Of a DNA stretch of 64,000 nt, positions 1-12,000 are shown piece after piece. Source of the DNA: Antennarius striatus. Taxonomy: Eukaryota > Chordata > Actinopteri > Lophiiformes > Antennariidae. Under the pieces are notes generated by a model, which was given only the letters and a program-made list of their open reading frames with translations, made no database searches and was not told where the DNA came from. Positions within the stretch are counted from its first letter, which is position 1, and each line of letters opens with the position of its first letter. A program made the translations under genes and the position numbers. Where the stretch lies: the NCBI RefSeq assembly GCF_040054535.1, contig NC_090778.1:11178501-11242500 (forward strand). Reading direction: 5' to 3'.

Positions 1-1334
1 TTAGTCCACTGGACTTAAACCAGTTATGTTCGGATTTTGTGGACTACCTGTCTATATTTTGTACTCTGGTGTTTTTCGACACAACAACAAACATGCTGCA
101 AGAAGACTACCTGGGAGACTACCTCAATGACTACCTGGGATGAATCCAACTTTTATTATCTCACTCTGCAGTTCCAGCAGGCTTTACGGACCGTTTTGTT
201 GTCTTTCAGTGTATTGATTCATTCATAACAGTGACATCAGCATTATGTCTAGCTACAGTAGGTAGATGTCACTGACAATAATGCTGTAATAAAGCCACCA
301 CTCAGCACCAATTAACAGGCAGAACAAGTGACTAGCAGGTCAACACAGTGGGGCATCTAGAAGCCAGAACAGCCCTGCTATGTTCTATGGTATGTTTTCA
401 ACTGGATGAACAAATACGACCAAAAAACGACCAAAACCATAAAGACAATAAGTCTCATTAGGAGTCATTATCATTAAAAATGGCATCGTTTTCCAGTTCT
501 ACTCCTGCCTTTCTATGCGGTCCTGCGAAAAACTGGTGACTTATCCAGGGTCAACCCCCCCTTATGCCTGTAGTCAGTTCTAATGGAACCCTTGGCCTGG
601 ATAAGCGGCTAAAGACAAGACAATTGCTGATTGTGTCTTCAAGAAAATGAGTGAATAATTTGTTTTGGCTTTGATTTCTCCACAAAAAGTTCAACAATCT
701 CATTCAGGAGCAACAGAATGATTTTTTGATTTTTGCAAAAACACTTTAATCACATTCAAACATTTTGCAATTTTACATTAGATGAAGCATTAAAGTGCCT
801 CAGAAGAAGTTTTTTTTTTTAAAAAAAGGAAAGAAAATAGAAGAAACAAGGTTCCATTTTCTTCCATTTTTATCTTCTTTTAATGCTACTTGAGTTAACA
901 GACTCAGCCATCAAAACAGTCAAAGACCTTCTTTGATTGACACGATAGGATTGAGTATTTTATTGTGAACTCCCTACCAGAGGGTATTTTTCCATCTGCT
1001 TTAAAACATTTTGTGTTGCAGCCTCTTTTAAAGTCAGCTAACCTTTACTCAGCAATTTATCACATATTTAACAATCTGAACTTCCTTTTTTGAATAAGCT
1101 TTAGGGGAACCGATTCATGCCCTATTTTTAGATTTCATGTTAAAAGATTTGGAGAGTGGCTTCCCAGAGATTCCCAAAACAACAATCTTTTTTTTTTTTA
1201 ACAGTAAATGATGATGCCATTTTAATTCTTTCACACTCAAGCGCAGCCTCAGCTACATTAGAGCATGTATTTTCATTGAAAGCCTTAAAGTTTGCTTTGG
1301 CGTTATATTCATTTGATTAATTTTTTTTCTATTG

Positions 1335-1366
<32 letters not shown>

Positions 1367-1847
1367 ATAAAATATACAGAATATACAGAAATATACCGTA
1401 ACCTGATCCTTACTGACCCTGGAAACCTGCTGTTCTGGATGGCCTCACTGATATCAAACATTTGATGGTAAAAAAATTTTGAAAATATATGTAATAGGAA
1501 ATCCTCTTGTTCATATTGGCCCCCATATTGGACCCCCAATGGAAACCAGGGAGTCACAGAGTGATCTCCTCAAGTGTCAGTTTAGATGAAGTTATCAAAG
1601 TAACCATCCAGACATGAGACCTTCACTTAACAAACCAATGCTGCCATGCCCTGGTTTGGAAACGCAATCAGTGCATTAATGTGTCATATGAGATTAGCGG
1701 TACTGTGACTCCCTCCATTCTGTTGTACTTCACAATTTACTCCCCTTGCCTTTAATTAAGGTGAACAGGGCAGCTTGGTGATGGAATGACCTCCAAATGA
1801 GAAAATATACATACTTTAAATGCCTTCCTTTTGACAGATGATTATGA
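1..1847. other. AT-rich intergenic DNA without recognised gene
   Basis: No open frame here resembles a known protein. The stretch holds poly-A/T runs near 812-826 and 1190-1200, an AT-dinucleotide tract at 1331-1370, and near 500-620 a weak relic of a common fish interspersed repeat (the phrase 'ggataagcgg' close to 600). I see no exon signals that join into a gene. Confidence 0.6.
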
Positions 1848-1854
1848 TTATGTG

Positions 1855-2596
1855 ATAGTAGTAGTAGTAATAGTAGTAGCAGTAGTAGTAGTAATAGTAA
1901 CAGCAGTAGTGGTAGTAATAGTAGTAATAGTGGTAGTAGTAGTGGTAGTAATGGTAGAAGTAGTAACAATAGTAGTAGTAGTGGTAGTGGTAGTAGTAGT
2001 AGCAGTTCTAGTAGTAGTGGTAGAGGCAGTAGTGGTAGTAGTAGTAGTAGTAGAAGTAGTAGTAGTAGTAAAAGTAGCAGTAGTAGTAATAGAAGCAGTA
2101 GTAATAGCAGTACCGGTAGTAGTAGGAGTAGTAGTAGAATTAGTAGTAGTAGTGGTAGCAGTAGTAGTAGTAGCAGTGGTAATAGTAGTAGTAGGGGTAG
2201 TAATGTTAGCAGTAACAGTAGTAGTGGTAGTCATAGTAGTGGTAGTAGTAGTAGTTTTAGTAGTAGTGGTAGTATTAGTAGTAGTGGTAGTAGTATCAGT
2301 GGTAATAGTAGTAGTAGTTGTAGTATTAGTATTACGATTAGTATGAGTACTACTAATAGTAGTAGTGGTGGTGGTACTAGTAGTACTCATAGTAGTGGTA
2401 GTAGTAGTAGTATTAGTAGTAGTATTAGTATTGGTAGTAGTGGTGGTAGTAGTCGTAGAAGTAGTAGTTTTAGTATTAGTTGTAGTGGTAGTAGTAGTAG
2501 TAGTAGTAGTATTTGTATTGGTAGTACTGGTGGTAGTAGTAGAAGTATTCCTTTTAGTAGTAGTAGTAGTAGTAGTATTAGTAGCAGTGGGTAGTA

Positions 2597-2645
<49 letters not shown>

Positions 2646-2646
2646 C
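1855..2646. repeat. Degenerate TAG/TGG trinucleotide tract, about 790 bp
   Basis: The + strand is almost entirely built of TAG triplets with scattered single-base changes (TGG, TAA, CAG, TTAG), ending in a purer stretch at about 2606-2646. Long apparent open frames on both strands (all Val/Ser or Leu/Thr) are artefacts of the three-base period and are not genes. The many interruptions suggest an old array; the purer 3' end suggests more recent expansion. Confidence 0.93.
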
Positions 2647-2876
2647 AAAAGCAGTAGAAAAATGTGTTGGTGAAATAGATTAGACTGTATTTAATTAAAT
2701 GTTCACTAACCACAATATGTTATGAATGAGGAACTCCAGCTCACTCTTTATGGAGGGAGTGTTTGTCTTCCAACAGATGGAGTGTCTGCACCCTTCAGCT
2801 TAAACGACAGAAGAATGGGTGATAGATCATGATGTTATACTGCACTCATTTAGCATATATTATGCTCTTAGTGTGG

Positions 2877-2877
2877 T

Positions 2878-2944
<67 letters not shown>
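2877..2944. repeat. (GACA)n tetranucleotide microsatellite
   Basis: About 17 uninterrupted GACA units. It is a plain microsatellite about 1.4 kb upstream of the il1b promoter. A short related run of GACA occurs again at 4321-4333, at the predicted il1b transcription start. Confidence 0.95.
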
Positions 2945-4267
2945 CAACACCCTGTGAAATGATGACAGAATACAGACAACAATCTGTTACTTCCTCCTGC
3001 GTTACAGCTCTAAGAAGAAGTGTAGAAATATCAGATAACCCGCTGTCTTACATGTTTGAAGAAAGAAAGTTTACAAGGGCTATCTTTAATTTTTACATAT
3101 CAGAAAACCCCACAACAATCCTGACAGGATGCTGTCACATATGTGAGAGGTTACTACTAAAAATATTAGATGAAATATTTTGAATATCTTGTAATGCATT
3201 TTTACTGTTTACAGCAGCTCATGTAACTACTTAACAGTATTTTCAATGTATATGCTTAGTAAAACCAAGCCATCTGACTCTTGGTCCCCCCAATGCCCAG
3301 ATTAACAGATTTCAGTATTGGGGTCCCGTGTAATACCTGTTCAATGATCTGATGTGGCAACCTCAAACTAAGAGCAAAAACATTTTAATTGTTATTATCA
3401 CAGTTTAAATCACTTGAAGGGTGGAGATGCTTCCCATATAGTATTTAAGTCCATTCAGGAAGACTTCATTACACTTTGAGGCAAATCAAACTGTGGATAC
3501 AGATTTAGGATCACATTTTGTTATCATCAATATCGCAGGGGACCTTTTTGGTATTTTTTCACAACAGCATAAAAACTAATTCATCATCAAAATAGAAACA
3601 TCCAAGCTTGGGCAGGTCGTGGTCTGCCTCCATGTACACTTGAATAAAGCCAAATCAGTACCTTGATCTGAGAGATTTAGTGGATACTTGGAGGTGGGAA
3701 ACATTTATGGCACTGCAACCAAAATGTAGCAGCGATAATGCAAATTCGGTCATTCAAAAGAATATCATAAAATCCTTAGAGGTAAGATGTTACAGCGTAC
3801 AGAAAAAAAGATCCAGCTGGTCCTGGGTCAGTCAGTTACATTTTTTTGACACCTCGGTCCTGGGAGCAATCGTAACCGGCAATGACAGAGGGATCCACGC
3901 TGAGTGTTGTCCATTTATTTTTGGTTTTGAATTATTTTTTTCTCTAATTACCCTGTTCAATGTTATTTTTGTTGGTTATTGAAATGCAACTAATAATTTT
4001 TTTGAAGAATGTGTCATATGTAATTCTATGTATTTGTTCTTTTCCAAGATTCCAAAAGAGGATTCCAAAAGAGATTGTTTGAGATCATAATCAACATGTG
4101 AAATAAAGAACATTCCAAATGATTTCTTATTCTTAGAAAAAATATATTATCGAAGTCAAAGCATCTAATTGTCTGTCAGAGTCTCTCAGTGTGTCAGTAC
4201 ACTATTTCATCATCGTGGTAGATTACTGTGATGGCAGCAGTGAAGCCCATCCCACATCCTGCCTCTA
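2945..4267. other. Intergenic DNA upstream of il1b
   Basis: AT-rich single-copy-looking DNA. No open frame shows recognisable protein similarity. Distal il1b control elements could lie here, but none can be named from sequence alone. Confidence 0.5.
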
Positions 4268-4303
4268 GGGAAAATTCCCTCGGTGACCTTGAACGATTAT
4301 AAA
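4268..4303 (+). promoter_or_regulatory. il1b: il1b core promoter: kappaB-like site and TATA box
   Basis: A kappaB-like element GGGAAAATTCCC lies at 4268-4279 and a TATA box TATAAA at 4298-4303. The noncoding first exon starts about 25-30 bp further on and ends at 4411 with a consensus donor (gtaaat). NF-kappaB control of IL1B is established in vertebrates; that this exact site is bound is inferred. The arrangement (kappaB about 20 bp upstream of TATA) is what an inflammation-induced cytokine promoter would show. Confidence 0.72.
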
Positions 4304-4874
4304 GCCCTGCAACTCAGTTTAGACAGACAGACAGCAACACTGATACGAGAAGTGCTGGAATCTTATCAACCAAGAACACAGAGACAACTTTCACTGAATT
4401 AATCATCACAGGTAAATTAGCTTACATTGTCATTTAGGTATTTTTTGGAGGACTGGATTTCTATTGAATTTTGATTCTGTGTTGGAGCACTTAGTTACTT
4501 TCACTGTAGTTGGAGATTAAATACAGTTACAGGGTTTTCCGTTGCCATCAGATCATTTTTTAAATTGCGGAAGGCGTTCTCCAACATTTTTTATTTTTAA
4601 CCCCATTCACTGTTAATGTATAAATGCTTTGCTGTTTAGTCTCTTAAGTCTAATCAGCTATATCAGATATATTGTGGGTATCACACTACTGAGTATTATG
4701 GGCAATAACTACACTGAAGGAAAATGCATGAAATGAACAGAAATGTGGACAAAAAAAACTACTTAGAAAGATAAGGCTTTAAAAAATCCAATTGTATTTA
4801 CCTAAATGATTTCTGATTCAGCGACAGTAAAATTATATTTTTATTCTTGCAGATCTTTCTCATTTAAGAAAAAA

Positions 4875-6675
4875 ATGGATACTGAGATGAAGTGTAACAT
4901 GAGCAACATGTGGAATCCCAAAATGCCCGAGGGAATGGATTTGGAAATAACTCATCATCCATTGTCAATGAAACGTGTAGTCAACCTCATCATCGCCATG
5001 GAGAGGCTGAAGGGCAGCAAGTCGGGGCCACAGTTGAGCACTGAGTTCAGAGATGAAAGCCTGCTCAACATAATCATGGAGAGTTTAGTAGAAGGTAACC
5101 ACATTAATGTGAATTTTAAATGTGATTCCATTTTACAGTAGAGTCTGTGGGTGTTACCTTATTTTTTAATTAATATTGATTTTACTTTCTTTGAATGACC
5201 TGTGTTAAGGGTTTTGAGTTTTGACAACAGAAAGGCTTATACTAAAACAATTACAAGAATATGCATCTACAATGGGCTGATAATACAAACAAAAAATCAG
5301 TTATCTGCTCAGAATTAGTCACTTTTGAGAAAACACTAATAAATTCATTGCTGTTCCTTTTGTTTCCCAATGAGATGAAAGAAAAACTTAATTGCAGCAC
5401 AACTAATCAACTGTATTTTTTATTTCCTCAGAGCGAGCCGTGTTTGAGTGCTTTTCAGCTCCAAAAGTTGAATATAGTAGGACAGAAGAGGGCCAGTACA
5501 GCGTGACCGACACCGAGAAGAGGAGCTTAGTCCTTGTCCCAGATAGTATGGAACTCCACGCAGTGATGCTGCAGGAAGGCACTAAGAATTGCAAAGGTAA
5601 TTGCAATGTGACATTTAAAAGAAGCAATTGTCTGGATGATGTAATTTAGGGATGAAAGTTTTATTTCTCTGACTAGCCTTGACTTGATATTTTCAGTGTA
5701 ATTTTTGGGGTGTATTTGACAACTCAAATTTTCCCAGAATTTCCTCTGGTATTGGATTAAAGCTACTAGTACATTTTTGTTGGAGGAAATTACAGTAATA
5801 AAAGAAAAGGCTATAGCAAATGTTGACTGCTGCTATGTAGCTACTGTCATTAAAATGACCCTGCATGCGATTTTCTCACTTCAGTTCACTTGAATATGTC
5901 GACCTATGTGCACACTGCACCCTCGGTTGATGCCAAAACCGTGGCTCTGGGCATCAAGGATACAAACCTCTACCTGTCTTGCCACAAGGATGGTGACGAG
6001 CCGACTTTGCATCTGGAGGTAAACTCATTACTCACACCATGAACCTCACATTAATATATTTCACTTTGCAGTACTTTTAACGGCCACATTGCAGAGGTAA
6101 TATTCATATAGGAATGAGGTTGCAGTCTGCAAATGTGCTGACCACTCTTGTAACTGTCCCCTAAAGTGGCCACTGAATATGCACGAAAAAAGGGTTGTCC
6201 AGAGCTGGCATTTGGTTTTTCTATTGTTGACTACAATAGCAATGTGGCAGAAAAACATACTAAATGACCTGCATCCTTTGGACATTAATTGCTGAAAATG
6301 AATTAACCAAATATTACTTTGGGTTCCTTATGAGTGCATTTCAAATTTAAGAGACATTTACATTTGACATGAGTTGAAAATTCTGACATTGATCTTTTTG
6401 CACTTTAGCCAGTGGATGACAAAGAAAATTTGTCAACAATCAGTCCGGACAGCGACATGGTGAGATTCCTCTTCTACAAACAAGACACAAGTCTGAACGT
6501 CAGCACCCTTGTCTCTGTCCCCTTCAATAACTGGTACATCAGCACTGCCCTGGAGGACAGCAACCCACTGGCGATGTGCCTGGAGGATGACGAACGCTTT
6601 CGCACCTTTAACATCCACGCAATGTCAAAGACACCAAAAATGGAATGTCGAAGTGTGTCAGCTGATGAAGTTTGA
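4875..6675 (+). CDS. il1b: Interleukin-1 beta, 261 aa, four coding exons
   Basis: Proinflammatory cytokine of the IL-1 family, made as a cytosolic precursor and acting on the IL-1 receptor. A noncoding exon of about 4325-4411 is followed by coding exons 4875-5094, 5432-5596, 5885-6018 and 6409-6675. All junctions are GT-AG and phases join (1, 1, 0). The start ATG lies at 4875, 22 bases into exon 2, in frame with the whole beta-trefoil. Residues 1 to about 100 form the acidic propeptide; the remainder is the trefoil. The family signature is seen around residues 207-219, ending in NWYIST, and the LYLSC-type strand lies in the third coding exon. There is no signal peptide and no mammalian-type caspase-1 site that I can recognise, as is usual for fish IL-1 beta. 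Length and the five-exon gene fit percomorph il1b. The next gene downstream is ckap2l, a conserved neighbour. No breaks seen. Confidence 0.96.
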
Positions 6676-6814
6676 CTTTCTCTTTGGGTTCTGAACAATT
6701 GGTAATATAATACGATAGTATCATATTATATTACATTAGATGTATTTCAGAAAAACATTTTAGAAAATGTACTCCAGTATTTGCTGGAGACACTACTGTA
6801 AGTGTTCTAACAGA

Positions 6815-7047
6815 TTTATTTACTGTATGTACCAAGTACAGAGGCTGAAATGCTTATGAGTATTAACACAGTCAATTATCACCACAAGGTCATATTATTG
6901 CTCCTTTTTTGGGCCATGTGTATTAATTGCGCTGAAGTACTAGACATAATTTACAAGACACAGTTTTATTTAATATTTATGAAATGTGTGTTCCATTTGA
7001 ACATATACTGTATATCTATTTAAATTCTGCTGAATAAAAATTATTTA
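6815..7047 (+). promoter_or_regulatory. il1b: AU-rich instability elements in the il1b 3' UTR, with poly(A) signal
   Basis: The 3' UTR carries ATTTATTTA at 6815-6823 and further ATTTA motifs at 6968, 6975, 7018 and 7043. A poly(A) signal AATAAA is at 7033-7038. AU-rich elements are the established mark of rapidly degraded cytokine mRNAs; their use here is inferred. Confidence 0.8.
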
Positions 7048-7499
7048 AATGATACACAATGACTATTAAATAAGGCCATGTAACTGTCTGTGGTGGGAGT
7101 TGAGGTTTACATGCTCAATTAGGATCTGGCCTGTAACACAACAAAAACACAGTTAAATTACAGTACAGCAGTCATAAAATTTGGCCAAATTCAAAGGTAG
7201 CATTCCTAAATTAATTTTGAACCAACATTTTTAAGTGGTTTAAAAGGGTTTCACCAAGACATTAACTGACAGACAACAACATTTAACAGTGTGCAGTACA
7301 GCATGTACCAGTATACTATACCAACATGCAAAAATATAGAATTGGATTATCTAGAAATCTCCACTCCACCACATTTCTAAGAAAAATGTGTCTTCAACTC
7401 AACTACTGTACATTTATTTTTACAACTGTAGGATATTGTTTCAAATCAGAATGAAATGTTACATACAAAATGTCCAATCGTCTGATCAGCCACTATATT

Positions 7500-8575
7500 T
7501 GTAATCTTCTCCTGTCAGCTTTTCCCTTCAGGGGTCGCCACAGCGAATCAGTTACCTCCATCTAACCCTGTCTTCTGTATCCTCTTCTCTCACACCAACT
7601 ACCTTCATGTCCTCTTCCCCTATGTCCATAAACCTCCTCTTTGGTCTTCCTCTAGGCCTCCTGCCTGGTAGTTCAAAACTCAGCATCCTTCTACCAATAT
7701 ATTCACTATCTCTCCTCTGGACATGTCCAAACCATCTCAGTCTGGCCTCTCTGACTTTATCTCCAAAACCTCTAACATGTGCTGTCCCTCTGATATACTC
7801 ATTCCTGATCCTATCCTTCCTGGTCACTCCCAAAGAGAACCTCAGCATCTTCATCTCTGCTACCTCCAGCTCTGTCTCCTGTCTTTTCCTCAGTGACACT
7901 GTCTCTAGACCAAACAACATCGCTGGTCCCACCACAGTTTTGTACACCTTTCCTTTCCTTTTTAGCTGAAACTCTTCTATCACACATCACACCTGACACT
8001 TTCCTCCACCCGTTCCATCCTGCCTGTACACACTTCTTCACCTCTTTTCCACACTCTCCATTGCTCTGGACTGTTGACCCTAAGTACTTAAAATCCTCCA
8101 CCTTCTTGATCTCTTCTCCCTGTAACCTCACTCTTCCACTTGGGTCCCTCTCATTCACACACATGTACTCTGTTTTACTGCGGCTAACCTTCATTCCTCT
8201 CCTTTCCAGGACAAACCTTCACCTCTCTAGCTTCTCCTCCACCTGTTCCCTGCTCTCACTACAGATCACAATGTCATCTGCAAACATCATAGTCCATGGA
8301 GATTCCTGTCTAACCTCGTCTGTCAGCCTGTCCATCACCATAGCGAACAAGAAGGGACTCAGAGCTGATCCCTGATGCAGTCCCACCTCCACCTTGAACT
8401 CCTCTGTCACACCTACACACACCTCACCACTGTCTTACAGTCCTCATACATGTCCTGCACCACTCTAACATACTTCTGTGCCACTACAGACTTCCTCATA
8501 CAATACCACAGTTCCTCTCTGGGCACCGTCATAAGATTTTTCCAGATCTACAGGACATTATGGTTGATGATATAG
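7500..8575 (-). mobile_element. RTE-like non-LTR retrotransposon, 5'-truncated relic
   Basis: Minus-strand frames encode the C-terminal half of a LINE reverse transcriptase. One frame (8219-8422) holds GLHQGSALSP and the catalytic FADD block. The next (7811-8194) holds the KYLGSTV block. The last (7552-7983) holds the C-terminal RLRWFGHVQRRD region and an Arg/Pro-rich GRPKRRF motif. The pieces are split over frames, so at least two frameshifts have broken it. The endonuclease and N-terminal part are missing, as expected for 5' truncation. The 3' end lies near 7500-7545, with the phrase 'ggggtcgccacagcg' common to this fish family. Clade assignment is from remembered motif similarity. Confidence 0.85.
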
Positions 8576-8811
8576 GTGAGCAGATGAAACAGTATACAGC
8601 AGACATTGTGTCCCCTTATGGTGAGTTGAATGACCACTTTAGGGATTTTGCCGCCATCAAAAAGGACGTGTTGTTACTCTCATCAGGGACTGTCCAACCT
8701 CGGACACGTTCACATGGTCCAATTTTGTCCACCTTCCAAAAACCTTGGACTCTGGTTTACCGCCCCTGCCCAGCGCGGTGTGGGGTTTAGCGCATGCGTG
8801 TTGGTTCCTCT

Positions 8812-8872
8812 TTTCAAAATTTGAAATCGTCCAATCACAAGAGAGGGGGCGTTAACCCCCGGCCATTTCAAA
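8812..8872 (+). promoter_or_regulatory. ckap2l: ckap2l promoter with CCAAT box and CHR-like motifs
   Basis: A CCAAT box lies at 8831-8835, and TTTGAA (or its complement) occurs at 8813-8818, 8820-8825 and 8867-8872. NF-Y CCAAT boxes near a TTTGAA CHR element are the established signature of G2/M genes controlled by the DREAM and MMB-FOXM1 complexes. CKAP2L is such a mitotic gene. The spacing from the CCAAT box to the last motif (about 31 bp) is also typical. No TATA box is visible. Confidence 0.6.
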
Positions 8873-9009
8873 CCCGGATTCGCGAGCTGACTTCTTATGG
8901 AGCGGTAATAACGTAACGTAAGCTAACGACAGGTGCAAGTCCTTGACATATCTATGATACCACTCCTAATACAACCAAGACTGGATGTTAAAAAATAATT
9001 CCCATAAAT

Positions 9010-12000
9010 ATGGAGGAAGGAAAGACCGTACCGATGCGTTCCAGGAAAGGTCAGTAAGCTTCTGGATAGTTAGCATTAGCTAACGCACTGTTAGCATTAT
9101 CATGGCAGCACCGAATTAAACGGCGTTAAAAGACGCTGAACGTAACTTATGGATTCCTAATAATCAGTCTGGATTCATGCCTTGTTATCAAATAAAATAT
9201 ATAAATGTAAAGTGACAGCTTTATAATGTACTGTCTATGAGCAATGGCTACACTCTGAACCTGCTGGTGTGACCACGGTTTGCTTCGCCAGATGGCAGCC
9301 GTCAGAACAACAGATAATGTTGATTTTTAATGGTTCCCATGGCCTTATACCGACACGGTTCCTGTGGGTGTCGGGTTCCTCCGTGGAGAACAGCACCATC
9401 CTGAGCAGAATTCAACCTCTGTAGCGCCTCACGGCTTGCGGGGGTACAGCTGCCAGACCAGATGGTGAATCAGTCAGTCGATGCATATGTAGAAACTGCA
9501 GGGTATTCCGGAGTCCACATTGATTCGACATTGCAAGAAGGAAGAGGTGTTGTCTAGTTGTGTTTACAATAGAGTCTATGTGTTGACTCCAAGTTCACTG
9601 ATGTGAACCCTGTGGAATCCATGGAGAGTGTATTTCTCCTTCTGTCTCCTTTATAATCCACAGTCAGCCCTTTATTTTGCTGACACTTGAACGATGTTCA
9701 TGTGTTGGTATCAAGATCTCACCCGCACAGCCACGGATCTGCCCATCAGGAAGTTGTTTTGTGTGTGTGTTGATACTTTTTAATGGCTTGAGACATTCAC
9801 AACAGTTTCCTGCTAGAGGGCTTTGGCAGTGCTCTTCCTGTTCCTCCTCACATGAAGGAGCAGATAGCAGTCCTGCTGTGGGGTTCCTGGGCTTGCACTA
9901 GGAGGTAGTATGACTAAGCCACTGTGGCTCAGTGTAAAGTAATTGAGGAAGCCACAAAAAGCCACATTCTGTGTCCAAGACAGCGGCTTGCTATAATAGC
10001 AAGTGGAACTTACAAGTAAACATTGAGTAATACCAAGATTCAAAATTATTAAAATCAAAGTTTCTAAGTCAGGGTTGGGGTGTCTGGTGGTCCGGGTGGG
10101 ACTTGCAATTGGACATTGAGTGATGTTTTGAATTGACTGTGTCATGGTGAATGCAAGTTTTCTATTGTTGGGGGGTATAAAACCACGCTCGTCGTAGGGG
10201 TGTGTGAGGGGGATACCCCCCCCCCCCCCACACACACACACAGGGGAGGTCCGTGTGGCGCCCCATGGGAAATTTTTTAGAAAATGGGGTTGTTTTCCTG
10301 CATTCTGGTGCATTCTGAGGGCAAATCTTCTGTTTAGTTTACCTACAAAAATACACTAAAGTCAATAGTTCAAACTTAACTATCTTTGTTACTTTCCTAC
10401 TTTATGCAGGTATAAATGTGAGATTCAACGGTTGAGGACTTGCCTTCACTGTGTGAAGATGCAGTCATACAAGGTGTTACTCAGTGTTTGCTTGTGGGTT
10501 TTACTTGGACTAGAATACATTTTAACTTTGACTTGGACAACACCATTGGTATGCCATAGTTTTGTTTTGTTTTTTTAATTCGATATTGTGATTTTTCATT
10601 TCAATTTAAAAAGGCATATTAAATAGCAAGGGAGGTGAATACACATTTGCATGCATCGCTGGTTATTCCTGCTGGTCATAGACATCAAAAGTCTTAGACT
10701 ACAAAAAAGTATTGATAATATCTTTCATTCACTTTCTGATTGGTCTGTCACCACTCCTACCCCCTCTCAGTTTTCACCATTTGTTGTTCAATTAGAATTT
10801 TTAATGCAAAATCTACTATAAAACACTCTATTCTCATTTTTTCTTTTTTTCTTTTTTTTCTTTTTTTAGCAAGATCTTTTATATATTTCAATGTGTGCAT
10901 GTGACTGTCACCAGTCCTCTCTGGGAACTAAATTGTCAGTCTTTGTTAGAATTTCCTATTGTGAGCCAGAGAGGGAAGTGCTGCACCCCTGTGAGTTAAG
11001 GGGGAAAGCAAAAGGAGACAGGGAGAGAAAACACAAACAAGGTAGTGGATAGACAGGCAGTGCTGTAGGAGTGAAAAAGGTTTAGGCTGTTTTATTCTAT
11101 CTTAGAACTGATATTTCAACACCAATGTTACAAAACATCAGATTAGTGGAGGTCCTGATAATATAGAATAGGTCACCAGAGGAAACCAGTGCAGGAGGAA
11201 GATAGAGGGCATAAGATTGTGATGACTGAAGTGAGACTCATCAGATTCTGATGGGACCCAATGGTTCTCAATAATTGGACTCGACAGGAGCTGGTAAACC
11301 CTGACCCAACATGCATGTGTGATGAAACCAACACCCAGATAGGCTACCAGAACTCATCAGGGCCATGCCAGCCGAGCACTCCCAAACCCGGCAGCCAGGA
11401 GCATCCAGAAGCCATCACCCGAAGAGCCACTGTGGGCACCGAGAACCACGTAGACCCAGGAAACCAAAGGAGGCAAAGGCCGCCACCACCAGGGCGCACG
11501 GGACACGCCCAAGGGGCACAGGGCAGTGTTGTGACTCCTGAGAGCAGATACCTTTTAATATTCAGGTTTTGACGTATTGCTACAGCCAGTGGTTCAATAA
11601 ACATTGCGAACAATAGGGGAGATAGAGGGCATCCCTGTCTGGTTCCTCTTTCTAAAGTGAAATTTGGTGAAATTATCCCATTAGTGGTGACTGTGGCCTT
11701 AGGTGAGTTATATAAGGTTGATACCCACTGGATGACTCACCAAAGCCAAATTTATGACGCAATGTGAAAAGAAAATTAAGGCTTTTTTCATCGTCAAGTG
11801 ATATAACAATTGCTTTCCTGTTGTTGCGCTGTGTCAAGCTAATCAGATTGAGTAGTCTTCTAACATTGTTGGTAGCGTGTCGACCCTTAATAAATCTTGT
11901 TTGATCATTAATAATTTTCTCCAATCTGGGGGCAAGTGCTTTAGATATTATTTTGATGTTGATGTTGATGAGTGAAAGAGGTCGATAGCTAGAAGGATGA

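Noticed and set aside
1831-2673. Open frames of 102-266 codons made of Val, Thr, Leu or Ser
   Set aside because: They are translations of the TAG-triplet tract in different frames and have no protein-like composition.
2877-2944. CRISPR-like regular repeat
   Set aside because: Units of 4 bp without spacers are a microsatellite. No array with spacers was found in the window.
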